Of a stretch of DNA of 64,000 nucleotides, positions 56,039 through 64,000 are shown piece by piece. A model generated the notes under the pieces. The model did not search any database, was not told the DNA's origin, and was given only the letters and a program-made list of their open reading frames with translations. Numbering within the stretch: the stretch's first letter is position 1; each line of letters begins with the position of its first letter. The stretch comes from Actinomycetaceae bacterium (GTDB lineage: Bacteria > Actinomycetota > Actinomycetes > Actinomycetales > Actinomycetaceae), in NCBI GenBank assembly GCA_030530685.1, contig JAUMUM010000002.1:62001-126000 (forward strand). The letters are read 5' to 3'. The position numbers and the translations under genes are program-made.

Positions 56039-57384
56039 CAGCGATCAACACCTCCCATGACGGGATCGATGGCGGCCAGGCTGACGATGGCGTCGGCCAG
56101 CAGGCCGCCCTCCGCCATCATGGCCAGGCCCTGGAGATTGTGGAAGCCGGGGTCACACACGTGAGCGCGGTAGGGGCGCGTCCCGCCGGCCGAAACCAAG
56201 TGACACCCCCACACGCCCTTGGCGTGCTCGACCATGGCGAACGCCTGGCCCGCCGGCACCCGAAAGCCTTCGGTCACGAGCTTGAAGTGGTGGATGAGCG
56301 ATTCCATCGACTGCGTCATGATCTGCTGCACGTGCTCCGGCGCCGTGCCCTGACCGTCCGTGGAAATGGAAAGCCTGGCGGGCCAGGCGATCTTCTTGTC
56401 GGCCACCATGACCGGCTGGCCCTCGCTGGCGTCGAGCCGATCGAGCACCTGGTAGATGATCCGCAGGGCCTGGTAGCACTCCTCGAAGCGCACGATCGAA
56501 CGGTTGTAGGCGTCGGACTTGTCGCGCACGGGCACGTCGAACTCGTAGGTTTCGTATCCGCAGTACGGTTGCGCCTTGCGAAGGTCGAACGGCAGGCCGG
56601 CCGCCCGCAGGCCCGGCCCCGTCTGCCCCAGGGCGATGAGTGCCGACAGCGAGAGCACGCCAACGTCCTGGAAACGCGCCTTGAAGATGGGGTTGGCCGC
56701 GACGATGTCCTCCATCTGGGCCACGCCCTTGCGAACGTTCGGCAGCAGTTCGCGAATGTAGTCCGTGGTTCCCGCCGGCACGTCCTCGAGCACACCTCCG
56801 GGGCGGACGAACTCGTTGTTCATGCGCAGGCCCGAAATGCGTTCGAAGATCCTCAGGATGTCCTCGCGCGTCTTGAACGCGATGGTCATCATCGTCGTGG
56901 CACCGAGCTCGTTGAGCGCGGAGCCGACGGCCACCAGATGGGAGGCGATGCGATTGAGCTCCATGATGAGCACGCGGATCTGGTTGGCACGCTCGGGGAT
57001 GTCGGCCTCGATGCCGAGCAGCTTTTCCACGGCCAGGCAGTAGCCGACCTCCTGGAAGAAGGAGGCGACGTAGTCCATGCGCGTGACGTAGGCCACGCCC
57101 TGGGTCCACGTGCGGTATTCCATGTTCTTCTCGATGCCCGTGTGGAGGAAGCCCGTGGCGCCGCGGATCTCGCGCACGTACTCGCCGTCGAGCTCCAGGA
57201 GCAGCCGGTAGACGCCGTGCGTCGAGGGGTGGACGGGGCCAAGGTTGACGACGATGCGCTCCTCGGCCATGCGCGCGGCCTCGTCGGAGATCTCGTTCCA
57301 GTCGCCGCCCACGGCCGTGAAATTGGGCAGCCCGTCGAGCTCTTCCTCCGTGACTCCGCCCGTGGCGTGGAAATTCGTGGTCAT
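56038..57384 (-). CDS. nuoD: NADH-quinone oxidoreductase subunit D
   Basis: NuoD forms the quinone-reaction chamber with NuoB and NuoH. The 448-residue protein has [20 protein letters not shown], the His/Asp-rich [20 protein letters not shown], the [20 protein letters not shown] and the C-terminal DPVMGGVDR characteristic of the family. Counting from the ATG at 57384, which overlaps the nuoC stop (TGATG), it is of normal length. The frame remains open upstream but overlaps nuoC. Confidence 0.96.
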   Translation of the reverse strand: MTTNFHATGGVTEEELDGLPNFTAVGGDWNEISDEAARMAEERIVVNLGPVHPSTHGVYRLLLELDGEYVREIRGATGFLHTGIEKNMEYRTWTQGVAYVTRMDYVASFFQEVGYCLAVEKLLGIEADIPERANQIRVLIMELNRIASHLVAVGSALNELGATTMMTIAFKTREDILRIFERISGLRMNNEFVRPGGVLEDVPAGTTDYIRELLPNVRKGVAQMEDIVAANPIFKARFQDVGVLSLSALIALGQTGPGLRAAGLPFDLRKAQPYCGYETYEFDVPVRDKSDAYNRSIVRFEECYQALRIIYQVLDRLDASEGQPVMVADKKIAWPARLSISTDGQGTAPEHVQQIMTQSMESLIHHFKLVTEGFRVPAGQAFAMVEHAKGVWGCHLVSAGGTRPYRAHVCDPGFHNLQGLAMMAEGGLLADAIVSLAAIDPVMGGVDR

Positions 57385-58100
57385 CAGCTGTAGTCCCTCC
57401 GCGTGTCCGGTGGCGGGATGACCGCCCCCTTGTATTCGACGGGGATGCCGCCCAGCGGGTAGTCCTTGCGCTGCGGGTGGCCGATCCAGTCGTCCGGCAT
57501 GGCCGTGCGCGTCAGGCCCGGGTGGCCGTCGAAGACGATGCCCATGAGGTCCCAGGCCTCGCGCTCGTGCCAGTCGTTGCCCGGGTAGACGCTCACGATC
57601 GACGGGATGTGCGGGTCGTCGTCGGGGCACGTGACCTCGACGGCGAGGTAGCGGTTGTGGGTGATCGACATCAGCGGATAGTAGCCGTGCAACTCGCGGC
57701 CCGCGTCCTGCGGGTAGTGTACGCCGGACACGCCGATGCACAACTCGAAGCGCAGGTCCTGGTCATCGCGAAGATGGCGCATGACGCGCACAATGTGCTC
57801 GCGGGCGACGAAGATGACCAGCTGCCCGTTTTCGACGACAACCTTCTCGATGACCTCGCCCGCGTCGAGCCCGTCGGCCTCCAGGAGTTCGATGAGGATG
57901 TCGACCGCCTCGTCGAACCACGAACCGTAGGGCCGCGGCGACGGCTGCGCAAAAACCTCCGTCTTGACCAGTCCCGTGAAGCCGGACGTGTCGCCAGAGC
58001 CCTTGATGCCCCACATTCCCTGGACCTGCCGCACGACGTCGGGCGCGGGGCCCGCCGAACCCGCGGCCGGCGTCAGGCCTGCCTCGTCGATGTCCGTCAT
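57384..58100 (-). CDS. nuoC: NADH-quinone oxidoreductase subunit C
   Basis: NuoC is a hydrophilic peripheral subunit joining the quinone module. The 238-residue protein begins [20 protein letters not shown], has [15 protein letters not shown] and [20 protein letters not shown], and ends [16 protein letters not shown]. It starts with an ATGA overlap with nuoB and ends with a TGATG overlap with nuoD. Length is slightly above average because of the disordered N-terminus. Confidence 0.95.
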   Translation of the reverse strand: MTDIDEAGLTPAAGSAGPAPDVVRQVQGMWGIKGSGDTSGFTGLVKTEVFAQPSPRPYGSWFDEAVDILIELLEADGLDAGEVIEKVVVENGQLVIFVAREHIVRVMRHLRDDQDLRFELCIGVSGVHYPQDAGRELHGYYPLMSITHNRYLAVEVTCPDDDPHIPSIVSVYPGNDWHEREAWDLMGIVFDGHPGLTRTAMPDDWIGHPQRKDYPLGGIPVEYKGAVIPPPDTRRDYS

Positions 58101-58654
58101 GCCAGCAGCCCCTTCCTCTCCTGGATGGGCGTGGCCGTCAGGGCCGCTGCCTCGGCGGCCCGCGCCGCCGCCAGGCGAGCCTTCTTCGTGAGCTTGTGGT
58201 TGTGCTTGACGTGCTCGCGCAGCTCGAGGACCGCGTGGATGAGCATCTCCGGGCGCGGCGGGCATCCCGGCAGGTAGACGTCGACGGGAACGATGTGGTC
58301 GCAGCCCTGGACGATGGCGTAATTGTTGAACATGCCGCCCGAGGAGGCGCACACGCCCATGGAGATGACCCACTTGGGATCGGCCATCTTGTCGTAGATA
58401 TCGCGCACGACGGGCGCCATCTTGTGGCTGACCCGGCCCGAGACGATCATGAGGTCCGCCTGGCGCGGCGAGGCCCTGAAGACCTCCATGCCGAAGCGCG
58501 CGGCGTCGAACCGCGGCGTGCCGAAGGCCATCATCTCAATGGCGCAGCATGCCAGGCCCATCGTCACGGGCCACTGCGAGCGCGTCACCGACCAGTTGAC
58601 CACGCTTTCGATCGACGTGAGGAATACGCCCTGCCCGTCGCCTTCGTGTGCCAT
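58097..58654 (-). CDS. nuoB: NADH-quinone oxidoreductase subunit B (cluster N2)
   Basis: NuoB carries the terminal cluster N2 that reduces quinone. The 185-residue protein has the cluster cysteines in [40 protein letters not shown] and [17 protein letters not shown]. The ATG at 58654 has GGAGGCGAAAC upstream. Eleven bases separate it from nuoA. Confidence 0.96.
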   Translation of the reverse strand: MAHEGDGQGVFLTSIESVVNWSVTRSQWPVTMGLACCAIEMMAFGTPRFDAARFGMEVFRASPRQADLMIVSGRVSHKMAPVVRDIYDKMADPKWVISMGVCASSGGMFNNYAIVQGCDHIVPVDVYLPGCPPRPEMLIHAVLELREHVKHNHKLTKKARLAAARAAEAAALTATPIQERKGLLA

Positions 58655-58665
58655 GTTTCGCCTCC

Positions 58666-59025
58666 TCAGTCCCACTCCAGGCCACCACGGCGCCATTCGT
58701 AGACGAAGGGCACGGTGATGAGGAAAATGAATGTGAGCATGGCGATCATCCCGAACATCCCGAGCCGCTCGAAGGTCACGGCCCAGGGGTACAGGAAGAC
58801 CACCTCGATGTCGAAGATGATGAAGGTCATCGCCGTCAGGTAGTACTTGACGGGAAACCTGCCCGCACCGCCCGCCGAGGGGGTTGCCTCGACGCCGCAC
58901 TCGTAGTTCTCGAGCTTGACGCGGTTGGGGCGCCGCGGTCCCAGGATCGCGCTGGCCACGAGGCCGCCGATGGCCAGGCCCAACGCCGCGACGATCATGA
59001 CCAGCAGTGGAACGTATGGGTTCAC
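58666..59025 (-). CDS. nuoA: NADH-quinone oxidoreductase subunit A
   Basis: NuoA is a three-helix membrane subunit near the quinone pocket. The 119-residue protein has [20 protein letters not shown] and [20 protein letters not shown], with the family's EVVFLYPWA. Its GTG start at 59025 overlaps the stop of the preceding 27-codon reading frame (GTGA); AAGGTG upstream is a modest ribosome-binding site. Confidence 0.95.
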   Translation of the reverse strand: MNPYVPLLVMIVAALGLAIGGLVASAILGPRRPNRVKLENYECGVEATPSAGGAGRFPVKYYLTAMTFIIFDIEVVFLYPWAVTFERLGMFGMIAMLTFIFLITVPFVYEWRRGGLEWD

Positions 59026-59105
59026 TTGGCCCGCACCTTCTTCCTCATCCTCGATACCTCGACGGGCCTGGCCGGCCCGCCCTTGGACTTCTCGCCGACA
59101 CTCAT
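59022..59105 (-). CDS. 27-residue microORF between the reductase gene and nuoA
   Basis: A 27-codon frame starts at ATG 59105 (overlapping the reductase stop, ATGA) and ends with a TGA overlapping the nuoA GTG (GTGA). The predicted peptide begins [14 protein letters not shown] and ends RMRKKVRAK; it is strongly basic (about nine Lys/Arg). Both junctions match the coupling used throughout the operon, which argues for real translation. There is no strong ribosome-binding site; it would be read by coupled re-initiation. It has no recognisable homologue. It might be a leader controlling nuoA, a small binding peptide, or only a translation bridge. Confidence 0.5.
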   Translation of the reverse strand: MSVGEKSKGGPARPVEVSRMRKKVRAK

Positions 59106-60364
59106 GCTTTCGGCACCACCCTGGTGAGCGAGGCGATGAGCCTGTCCATCCAGTCCCCTCCCCGCCTGTCGTAGCAGTCCGAAAGAAGCTTCATGACGAG
59201 CCGCATGAGCGTGGGCCTACCCAGCCCGTAGGCCACGCACAGATGCATGACCTGCGGGCGCTCGATGAGCTTGGCGAACACCCTGCCCAGCGAGTAATAG
59301 CCGCCCAACTCCTCGCGCATGCGCTGCGGGTAGGCCGCGAGCGCCCGGTCCCTGGCCGTGATGGTGCGGCGCACCGCCGCCTGCGCGATGGCGTCGGCCG
59401 CCTCACGTCCGGCCTGCAGGGCATAGGCGATGCCTTCGCCGTTGAAGGGCGAGATCATGCCGCCGGCGTCGCCTACGAGCAGCAGGCCCTGCTCGTAGTG
59501 GGGCTTGCGGTTGAAGGCCATGGGAAGCGCGGCGCCACGCAGCGGACCCACCTGATTTTCCTCCGTGAATCCCCACTCCTGTGGGACGTTGGCCATCCAT
59601 GTGGCGAACATCTTGCGGTAGTCGAGACCGGTCGGCTTGGCCGTCGACGACAGCGAGCCCAGGCCGACGTTGACCAGGCCTCCGGCCAGCGGGAACACCC
59701 ATCCGTAACCCGGCATGAGGTCGGAGTGGCCCGGTTTGCCCTCCCACAGCTCGAGGTGGGATTCCATGACTGCTTCACTGGAGCGCGGCGAGCGGAAGTA
59801 CGTCCTGTGCGCCACGCCCATGGGCCGATTGGCGATCTTCTCCCGCCCCACGGTGGTGGCCAGGCGAGCGGACACCCCTCCGGCGTCGACGACGAAGGGC
59901 GCTCTGAAGACGATCTCACGCTTGCGGTCTTCGCGACCGCGGGCCGTCACGCCGACGATGCGGCCGCTGCGCTCGTGGCGCACGGCCCCGCTAACGGTCA
60001 CGCCCTCGTAGATCGTCGCGCCGCTGGAGCGAGCGCGATCGGCCAGCGCGGCGTCGAGCTGCCTGCGCGGGCAGGCGAGCCCGAAGTTCGGCATGGAGTC
60101 GACCTCGGGCCACGGAATCTCGATCGTATGGCCGCCACCGATGGCTCGCAGGCCATCATTGCGCGCCCACCCCGTCGTGTCGACGCCCATGCGGACGAGT
60201 TCGGCGACGGCGCGCGGCGTGAGACCGTCACCGCAAATCTTGTCACGCGGGAAGGTGGACTTCTCCAGCACGATGACGTCCATTCCGGTCTGCGCCAGAT
60301 AGTGGGCGGTGGAACTGCCAGCAGGTCCCGCCCCCACCACGACGACGTCGGCTTCGGTCTGCAT
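59102..60364 (-). CDS. Geranylgeranyl/menaquinone reductase (MenJ-like)
   Basis: The 420-residue flavoprotein starts with an FAD-binding GAGPAGSSTAHYLAQTG, has KICGDGLTPRAVAELVRMGV typical of geranylgeranyl reductases, and GDAGGMISPFNGEGIAYALQ near residue 290. In mycobacteria MenJ reduces the beta isoprene unit of menaquinone; this homologue heads the complex I operon, which supports that role rather than chlorophyll or archaeal lipid synthesis. The ATG at 60364 is preceded by GGAGC; a GTG three bases earlier is possible. Confidence 0.85.
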   Translation of the reverse strand: MQTEADVVVVGAGPAGSSTAHYLAQTGMDVIVLEKSTFPRDKICGDGLTPRAVAELVRMGVDTTGWARNDGLRAIGGGHTIEIPWPEVDSMPNFGLACPRRQLDAALADRARSSGATIYEGVTVSGAVRHERSGRIVGVTARGREDRKREIVFRAPFVVDAGGVSARLATTVGREKIANRPMGVAHRTYFRSPRSSEAVMESHLELWEGKPGHSDLMPGYGWVFPLAGGLVNVGLGSLSSTAKPTGLDYRKMFATWMANVPQEWGFTEENQVGPLRGAALPMAFNRKPHYEQGLLLVGDAGGMISPFNGEGIAYALQAGREAADAIAQAAVRRTITARDRALAAYPQRMREELGGYYSLGRVFAKLIERPQVMHLCVAYGLGRPTLMRLVMKLLSDCYDRRGGDWMDRLIASLTRVVPKA

Positions 60365-60421
60365 CACGCTCCCGTCCTCAAGTCCCAGTCCGCCCGCATT
60401 AGTCCTTCCTTGGGCGGCTCA

Positions 60422-60513
60422 ATCTTACGCGAGTTAACATGGTGCCAGGAACGCCATTTATGCAAGCGTTTCCTTGCGAAATTCAAGAACGGCGCCGGTT
60501 CGGGTTTCGCAAG
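60422..60513 (-). promoter_or_regulatory. Promoter region of the reductase-nuo operon with TTCGCAAG half-sites
   Basis: TAAGAT (minus strand, 60422-60427) is a likely -10, about 57 bases before the ATG; no clear -35. Further upstream CTTGCGAAA (60473-60481) and TTTCGCAAG (60505-60513) are an exact inverted repeat 23 bases apart, and TGCAAG (60461-60466) is a related third element. They resemble operator half-sites for a regulator of the operon. Confidence 0.45.
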
Positions 60514-60651
60514 AAAGTGCGCAATCGTTTCTGACGTCCGACGATGTAGAGTGCAGCCGGACTAGCGCTCAGCGGAGCCAGGTGGATCGACCACCGGCGG
60601 TGCGAGCCAGGCAGTTCACGTCAGCCCGGGCTACCCGCCAGCCGGTTCATG

Positions 60652-61380
60652 TCACGACATTGGCCGCGTGGCCCGATGGAGGGCGACAATGCCCCCGCTC
60701 AGGTTGCGGTAGCCCACCGATCGCCAGCCGGCCTCCTGGATCATTTCGGCAAGCGCAAGCTGATCGGGCCAGTTCAGGATCGACTCGGCCAGGTAGCCGT
60801 AGGCGTTGTCATCCGAGGACGTCAGGCGCGAAATAACAGGCAGAACGGAGCCTACGTAGAAGCGGTAGACCCTTCGGAAGGGAGCCCACGTGGGCGTGGA
60901 GACCTCCGCGACGACGAGACGCCCGCCAGGCTTGGTCACGCGCAGCATCTGCCGCAGGGCGGCCACCGGGTCGCTGATATTGCGCAGGCCGTAGGAGATC
61001 GTAACGACGTCGAAGGTCGCATCGGCGAAGGGCAGCTGCGTGGCATCCCCGGCAATGCAGGCAATGCCGGGATTGCGGCGCCGAGCCTGGCTCAGCATGC
61101 CCAGCGAGAAGTCGCATGCCACGGCCTGCGCACCCCTGGCCACATAGGCGGCGGTGGACGTTGCCGTCCCGGCCGCCAGGTCGAGGACCTTCACGCCGGG
61201 CGCGGCGCCGACGGCCGCCGACGCAGCCTCACGCCAGATTCTCATCTGGCCGGCAGTCATGACGTCGTTGGTCATGTCGTAGCCCGAGGCGACGTCGTCG
61301 AACATGCCGGAGACGTCCATTGGATTCTTGGCAAGGGTAGCGCGCCGGTTCATGCCTGACATTGAGCTCATGCCCGACAT
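60652..61380 (-). CDS. menG: Demethylmenaquinone methyltransferase
   Basis: MenG/UbiE methylates demethylmenaquinone with S-adenosylmethionine as the last ring step. The 242-residue protein has the SAM-binding [31 protein letters not shown], and [24 protein letters not shown] in order, all matching UbiE/MenG. The first ATG has AAGGTGG before it; two later in-frame ATGs (for example at 61353) are alternatives. It is divergent from menA with a 137-bp spacer. Confidence 0.93.
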   Translation of the reverse strand: MSGMSSMSGMNRRATLAKNPMDVSGMFDDVASGYDMTNDVMTAGQMRIWREAASAAVGAAPGVKVLDLAAGTATSTAAYVARGAQAVACDFSLGMLSQARRRNPGIACIAGDATQLPFADATFDVVTISYGLRNISDPVAALRQMLRVTKPGGRLVVAEVSTPTWAPFRRVYRFYVGSVLPVISRLTSSDDNAYGYLAESILNWPDQLALAEMIQEAGWRSVGYRNLSGGIVALHRATRPMS

Positions 61381-61481
61381 TCAACCACCTTGGCACGGCC
61401 GACGCCGCCTCGGCCCGCCGAACACCTCGCGGCACCCACGACCCAGTCGCGCGCGTAAGTGAACCGATTCCACCACCGCCT

Positions 61482-61509
61482 TTGCACGGTGTTGCGCAGC
61501 GATTAGGAT
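61482..61509 (+). promoter_or_regulatory. Candidate leaderless promoter of menA
   Basis: TTGCAC (61482-61487) and TAGGAT (61504-61509) are separated by 16 bp. The GTG of menA lies eight bases beyond the -10 box, where transcription would begin. Confidence 0.5.
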
Positions 61510-61517
61510 GGGTGGAC

Positions 61518-62399
61518 GTGGCTACGTCAGATTGGATCGAGGGCGCGCGCCCTCGCACACTTCCCGCAGCTGTCTCACCCGTCGCCGCTGGAACGGCAAT
61601 AGCGATCGGCCAGGACGGGGCTTCCCTGCCCCGGGCCGTTCTGGCCGCTATCGTCGCCCTGGCCATCCAGGTCGGCGTCAACTACTCCAATGACTACTCC
61701 GACGGTATCCGCGGCACCGACGACGTGCGCACCGGCCCTCCCCGCCTGACGGGCGGCGGCAAGGCGGCCCCGCAAACGGTCAAGCTCGCGGCTTTCGCCA
61801 GTTACGGCGTTGGATGCCTCGTCGGGCTCGTCCTCGTGGCGATGACGGGCCAGTGGTGGCTCATCGGCGTCGGCGCGGCGTGCGTGATCGCGGCCTGGTT
61901 CTACACCGGCGGCAAGCACCCCTATGGCTACATGGGTCTGGGCGAGTTCTTCGTCTTCATCTTCTTCGGTCTCGTGGCAACGGCCGGCACCACCTACACG
62001 CAGATCCTCCACGTGCCGTGGCAGGGCTGGCTGGTCGCCAGCGCGATCGGCTTGATCGCCTGCGCGCTGCTCATGGCCAACAACATCCGCGACATCCCCA
62101 CCGACGCCTCCGTTGGCAAGCGAACCCTCGCCGTGCGCCTGGGCGACCGGCCCGCCCGCGCGTCCTACGCGGCCATGGTGGCCCTGCCCATCTGCGCCCT
62201 GGCCGCGCTCTGGGGCGATCTCGGGGCCCTGACCCTGCTCGCCGCCATCCCGCCGACCCTCATCGCCGTACCCGCCATCCGCCTCGTGCTCTCCGACGCC
62301 AAGGGCTTCGCGCTCATTGCCGCGCTCAAGCGCACGGGCTTCATCGAACTCGCTTACGGCGTAGCCCTTCTCGTGGCATACGCTATTGCCAGCGCATAA
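61518..62399 (+). CDS. menA: 1,4-dihydroxy-2-naphthoate polyprenyltransferase
   Basis: MenA joins the polyprenyl chain to 1,4-dihydroxy-2-naphthoate in the membrane. The 293-residue protein starts VATSDWIEGARPRTLPAAVS, with the family's ARPRTLPAAVSPV, and shows the first aspartate motif NYSNDYSDGIRGTDD and a later NNIRDIPTDASVGKRTLAVR. About eight membrane helices follow. I chose the GTG at 61518; an in-frame GTG at 61512 is possible. The upstream extension is proline-rich and unconserved. Together with menG across the divergent spacer it completes the quinone head pathway seen here. Confidence 0.93.
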   Translation: MATSDWIEGARPRTLPAAVSPVAAGTAIAIGQDGASLPRAVLAAIVALAIQVGVNYSNDYSDGIRGTDDVRTGPPRLTGGGKAAPQTVKLAAFASYGVGCLVGLVLVAMTGQWWLIGVGAACVIAAWFYTGGKHPYGYMGLGEFFVFIFFGLVATAGTTYTQILHVPWQGWLVASAIGLIACALLMANNIRDIPTDASVGKRTLAVRLGDRPARASYAAMVALPICALAALWGDLGALTLLAAIPPTLIAVPAIRLVLSDAKGFALIAALKRTGFIELAYGVALLVAYAIASA

Positions 62400-62402
62400 A
62401 AT
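62397..62402 (+). promoter_or_regulatory. Possible -10 box of the PLDc_N gene
   Basis: TAAAAT overlaps the menA stop codon and ends six bases before the ATG, suggesting a leaderless transcript from within the menA end. The -35 region is not clear. Confidence 0.35.
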
Positions 62403-62408
62403 GGCATT

Positions 62409-62969
62409 ATGCCCCGAGTCGCACTAGCAATCTTCGTCGTCGCCGTTTGGATCTACGGGATCATTGACTGCGCGCGCACGCCACGGTCGGCCATGCCGGG
62501 ACGGCTGCCAAAGTGGGTGTGGATGCTGCTCGTCTTCGTTCCCGTCCTTGGCGCGGTCCTGTGGCTCGTGCTCTCGTGGCCCATTAAGCATCCCGAAGGC
62601 TTCGGCACGCTCCCCCTCGGTCCCAGGCAGGCGGCACAGCCCAGCTCGGCCCCGGTCGCGCCCGACGACGACCCCGAATTCCTCGCCAAGCTCGACGCTC
62701 GTAATCGCTTCGCCGAATGGGAGCGCGAGCAGGCGCGCAAAGGCTCGGAAGGCGGCGAAGCCGGCAATCTCGATGACGAACTCCAGGCGCTCCTGGCCGA
62801 CGAGGACGCCGTCGGCCGCGCCCTCAGCGATGACGACGCCACGGGCAAGGGCGACAAGGGCTCCGGAACGGACAGCAGCGAGGAGTCCGGCAACGGCCGC
62901 GCCGATAATGCCGATAACGAAGCCGACGGCTCACCCGGCGACGACGCCCCGACGCCGGCAGCCGGCTAA
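62409..62969 (+). CDS. PLDc_N-domain membrane protein with acidic tail
   Basis: The 186-residue protein has two membrane helices: residues about 3-20 (VALAIFVVAVWIYGIIDC) and about 37-55 (VWMLLVFVPVLGAVLWLVLS). This is the PLDc_N (phospholipase D-nuclease N-terminal) pattern, commonly found beside menA in actinobacteria. From about residue 75 on the tail is hydrophilic and rich in Asp, Glu, Gly and Ala. There is no Shine-Dalgarno sequence. The function of these small proteins is unknown. Confidence 0.8.
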   Translation: MPRVALAIFVVAVWIYGIIDCARTPRSAMPGRLPKWVWMLLVFVPVLGAVLWLVLSWPIKHPEGFGTLPLGPRQAAQPSSAPVAPDDDPEFLAKLDARNRFAEWEREQARKGSEGGEAGNLDDELQALLADEDAVGRALSDDDATGKGDKGSGTDSSEESGNGRADNADNEADGSPGDDAPTPAAG

Positions 62970-63138
62970 TCCCACGCGGCTGCCCCACCGACCGGGAGCC
63001 TAGCTCCGACCCATGGGCTAAGACTGGCCGAGCCGACTATTCCGGCGGCCACGATCGTCGGTTGGCGAGGCGACGGCCCCGGTCATCGGCTGATCCGACC
63101 GGCCGTCCCGCCGGCTTCTCGGCTAAGGCCCTCGCCCT

Positions 63139-63170
63139 GGGCTGGCGTGACGGTGGGCTGGCGTGACGGT
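63139..63170. repeat. Perfect 16-bp tandem duplication
   Basis: GGGCTGGCGTGACGGT is repeated exactly at 63139-63154 and 63155-63170, eight bases beyond the stop of the histidine phosphatase gene. No gene is seen elsewhere in the 62970-63178 spacer. Confidence 0.9.
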
Positions 63171-63178
63171 CGAGCTCC

Positions 63179-63853
63179 CTACTTCCCCGCGTTGACGCCC
63201 GCCTGGGAGGACCCGGGTGTGACGTCGCGGGAGCGGCTCAGCAGGCCGGCGGCCGGCTCCTCGTACCCCACCGAGATGAGCTGGTTTCCAATGAAGGTCA
63301 GCGACGTCACCGAGCACAGCGCGCACTCGCGCCGCCGCGGGTCGTGAGCCAGCGGCCGCCCCTCGAGGAAACTGCGCAGCGTCCAAATGGGGAGCTGATG
63401 CGAGACGAGCACCGCGTCGCCACCGCGCGCCAGGGCGAGAGCACGCCGCACGACGTCGGACATGCGCGCCACGATCTGCTTGTAGGGCTCGCCCCACGAC
63501 GGCTCGAAGGGGTTGGTATACCACGGCCAGAACTTCGGCTGCGCCAGGATCCTCCGGTCCCTGTTGACGTTCAGCCCCTCGAATTTGTTGTCCGCCTCAA
63601 TGAGGTCATCGTCCACCAGGACGGGAAGTCCGTGGGCATGTGCCGTCGGCTCCGCGGTCTCGCGAGCGCGCTCCAGCGGAGAGGAGACGATCATGCGCAC
63701 GTCGCGCCCCCGGAAATGCGCGGCAACCTCGCCCGCCATGTCACGCCCGAGCTGCGTCAGGTGAAAACCCGGCTGACGTCCGTAGAGCTGCCCGGTCGGA
63801 TTGTCGACCTCCCCGTGGCGAACGAGGTGGACGGAGGTGAGTTCGTCTGCCAT
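63179..63853 (-). CDS. Histidine phosphatase (phosphoglycerate-mutase-like)
   Basis: The 224-residue protein has the catalytic RHG motif in SVHLVRHGEVDN (about residues 7-18), the second Arg in SSPLERARET and the second His in VLVSHQLPIWTL. Such genes often precede cytochrome-c-maturation genes near menA in actinobacteria; the substrate is unknown. The ATG at 63853 has AAGGGG upstream. An alternative GTG at 63916 overlaps a stop on the same strand (GTGA) and would add 21 residues; the family similarity begins after the ATG. Confidence 0.88.
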   Translation of the reverse strand: MADELTSVHLVRHGEVDNPTGQLYGRQPGFHLTQLGRDMAGEVAAHFRGRDVRMIVSSPLERARETAEPTAHAHGLPVLVDDDLIEADNKFEGLNVNRDRRILAQPKFWPWYTNPFEPSWGEPYKQIVARMSDVVRRALALARGGDAVLVSHQLPIWTLRSFLEGRPLAHDPRRRECALCSVTSLTFIGNQLISVGYEEPAAGLLSRSRDVTPGSSQAGVNAGK

Positions 63854-63912
63854 TGCCTGCTTCCCCTTGCCCTGGTCTGTTATCAACCCCGGCCAGTCAT
63901 CGCCGCGCGACT

Positions 63913-64000
63913 TCACGCCGCGCCTTGGTCGTTCGCGGCCGGTTCCGCGCGACCCGCATCCGCCTGCTTGCGTCCTTCGCCGCCCCTTGCGGCCCCCTTC
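63913..64000 (-). CDS. Possible 3' end of an upstream gene (partial)
   Basis: A minus-strand frame runs in from the window edge for 28 codons and stops at TGA 63913-63915, overlapping a GTG in frame with the histidine phosphatase. The visible tail (ending RAEPAANDQGAA) is hydrophilic and low in complexity. It is too short to identify. Further sequence to the right would settle whether it is a real gene. Confidence 0.35.
   Translation of the reverse strand, partial: KGAARGGEGRKQADAGRAEPAANDQGAA

Overview
The window is about two-thirds G+C, gene-dense chromosomal DNA from an actinobacterium. Lineage markers are a SigH/RsrA redox pair, a fused Kgd-type 2-oxoglutarate dehydrogenase, Rv3235-family and DUF6912-family proteins, an Ssd/CpaE-like protein with a SAF-domain partner, a bL37 ribosomal microprotein, menaquinone genes and SecA1. 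The gene set would fit an aerobic Actinomycetales/Micrococcales-type relative; the genus cannot be fixed from sequence alone. I see no phage, insertion sequence, CRISPR array or rRNA. One tRNA-Arg(CCG) is present.

Layout. 1-10.7 kb: amino-acid and translation block on the minus strand (argS, lysA, then hom-thrC-thrB, rho, rpmE), with aroD on plus between lysA and hom. 10.9-14.1 kb: tRNA-Arg, then a minus-strand pair of an M23 peptidase with a very long cytoplasmic region and a glycerophosphodiesterase. 14.6-19.0 kb: kgd and an SGNH-fold protein lacking the catalytic residues. 19.2-22.7 kb: the 24-residue bL37 gene (minus) and a three-gene MacA/MacB-type ABC transporter (plus) behind prominent inverted repeats. 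23-26.7 kb: sigH-rsrA (minus) with an autoregulatory-looking promoter, then DoxX-rsgA-hisN (plus). 26.8-31.5 kb: sbcD-sbcC. 31.7-38.4 kb: DUF6912, ssd-like, SAF, a small HTH protein, a conserved hypothetical, a LysM-like protein and an Rv3235-family protein. 38.5-41.4 kb: secA. 41.8-60.4 kb: one long minus-strand respiratory operon running from a geranylgeranyl/menaquinone reductase through a 27-codon microORF and all fourteen nuo genes (A to N) to a polyprenyl diphosphate synthase. 60.6-64 kb: menG/ubiE, menA, a PLDc_N membrane protein, a histidine phosphatase and the tail of another gene.

How it works together. The right third is a respiratory module: MenA joins the polyprenyl chain to the naphthoate head, MenG methylates it, the reductase trims side-chain double bonds, the polyprenyl synthase supplies the chain, and complex I reduces the quinone. 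Kgd feeds the TCA cycle. The left part builds threonine and lysine and charges Arg-tRNA. Within operons, genes are nearly always joined by GTGA, ATGA or TGATG overlaps. Intergenic spacers repeatedly contain tandem duplications of about 16-35 bp. Several operons appear to begin with leaderless transcripts.
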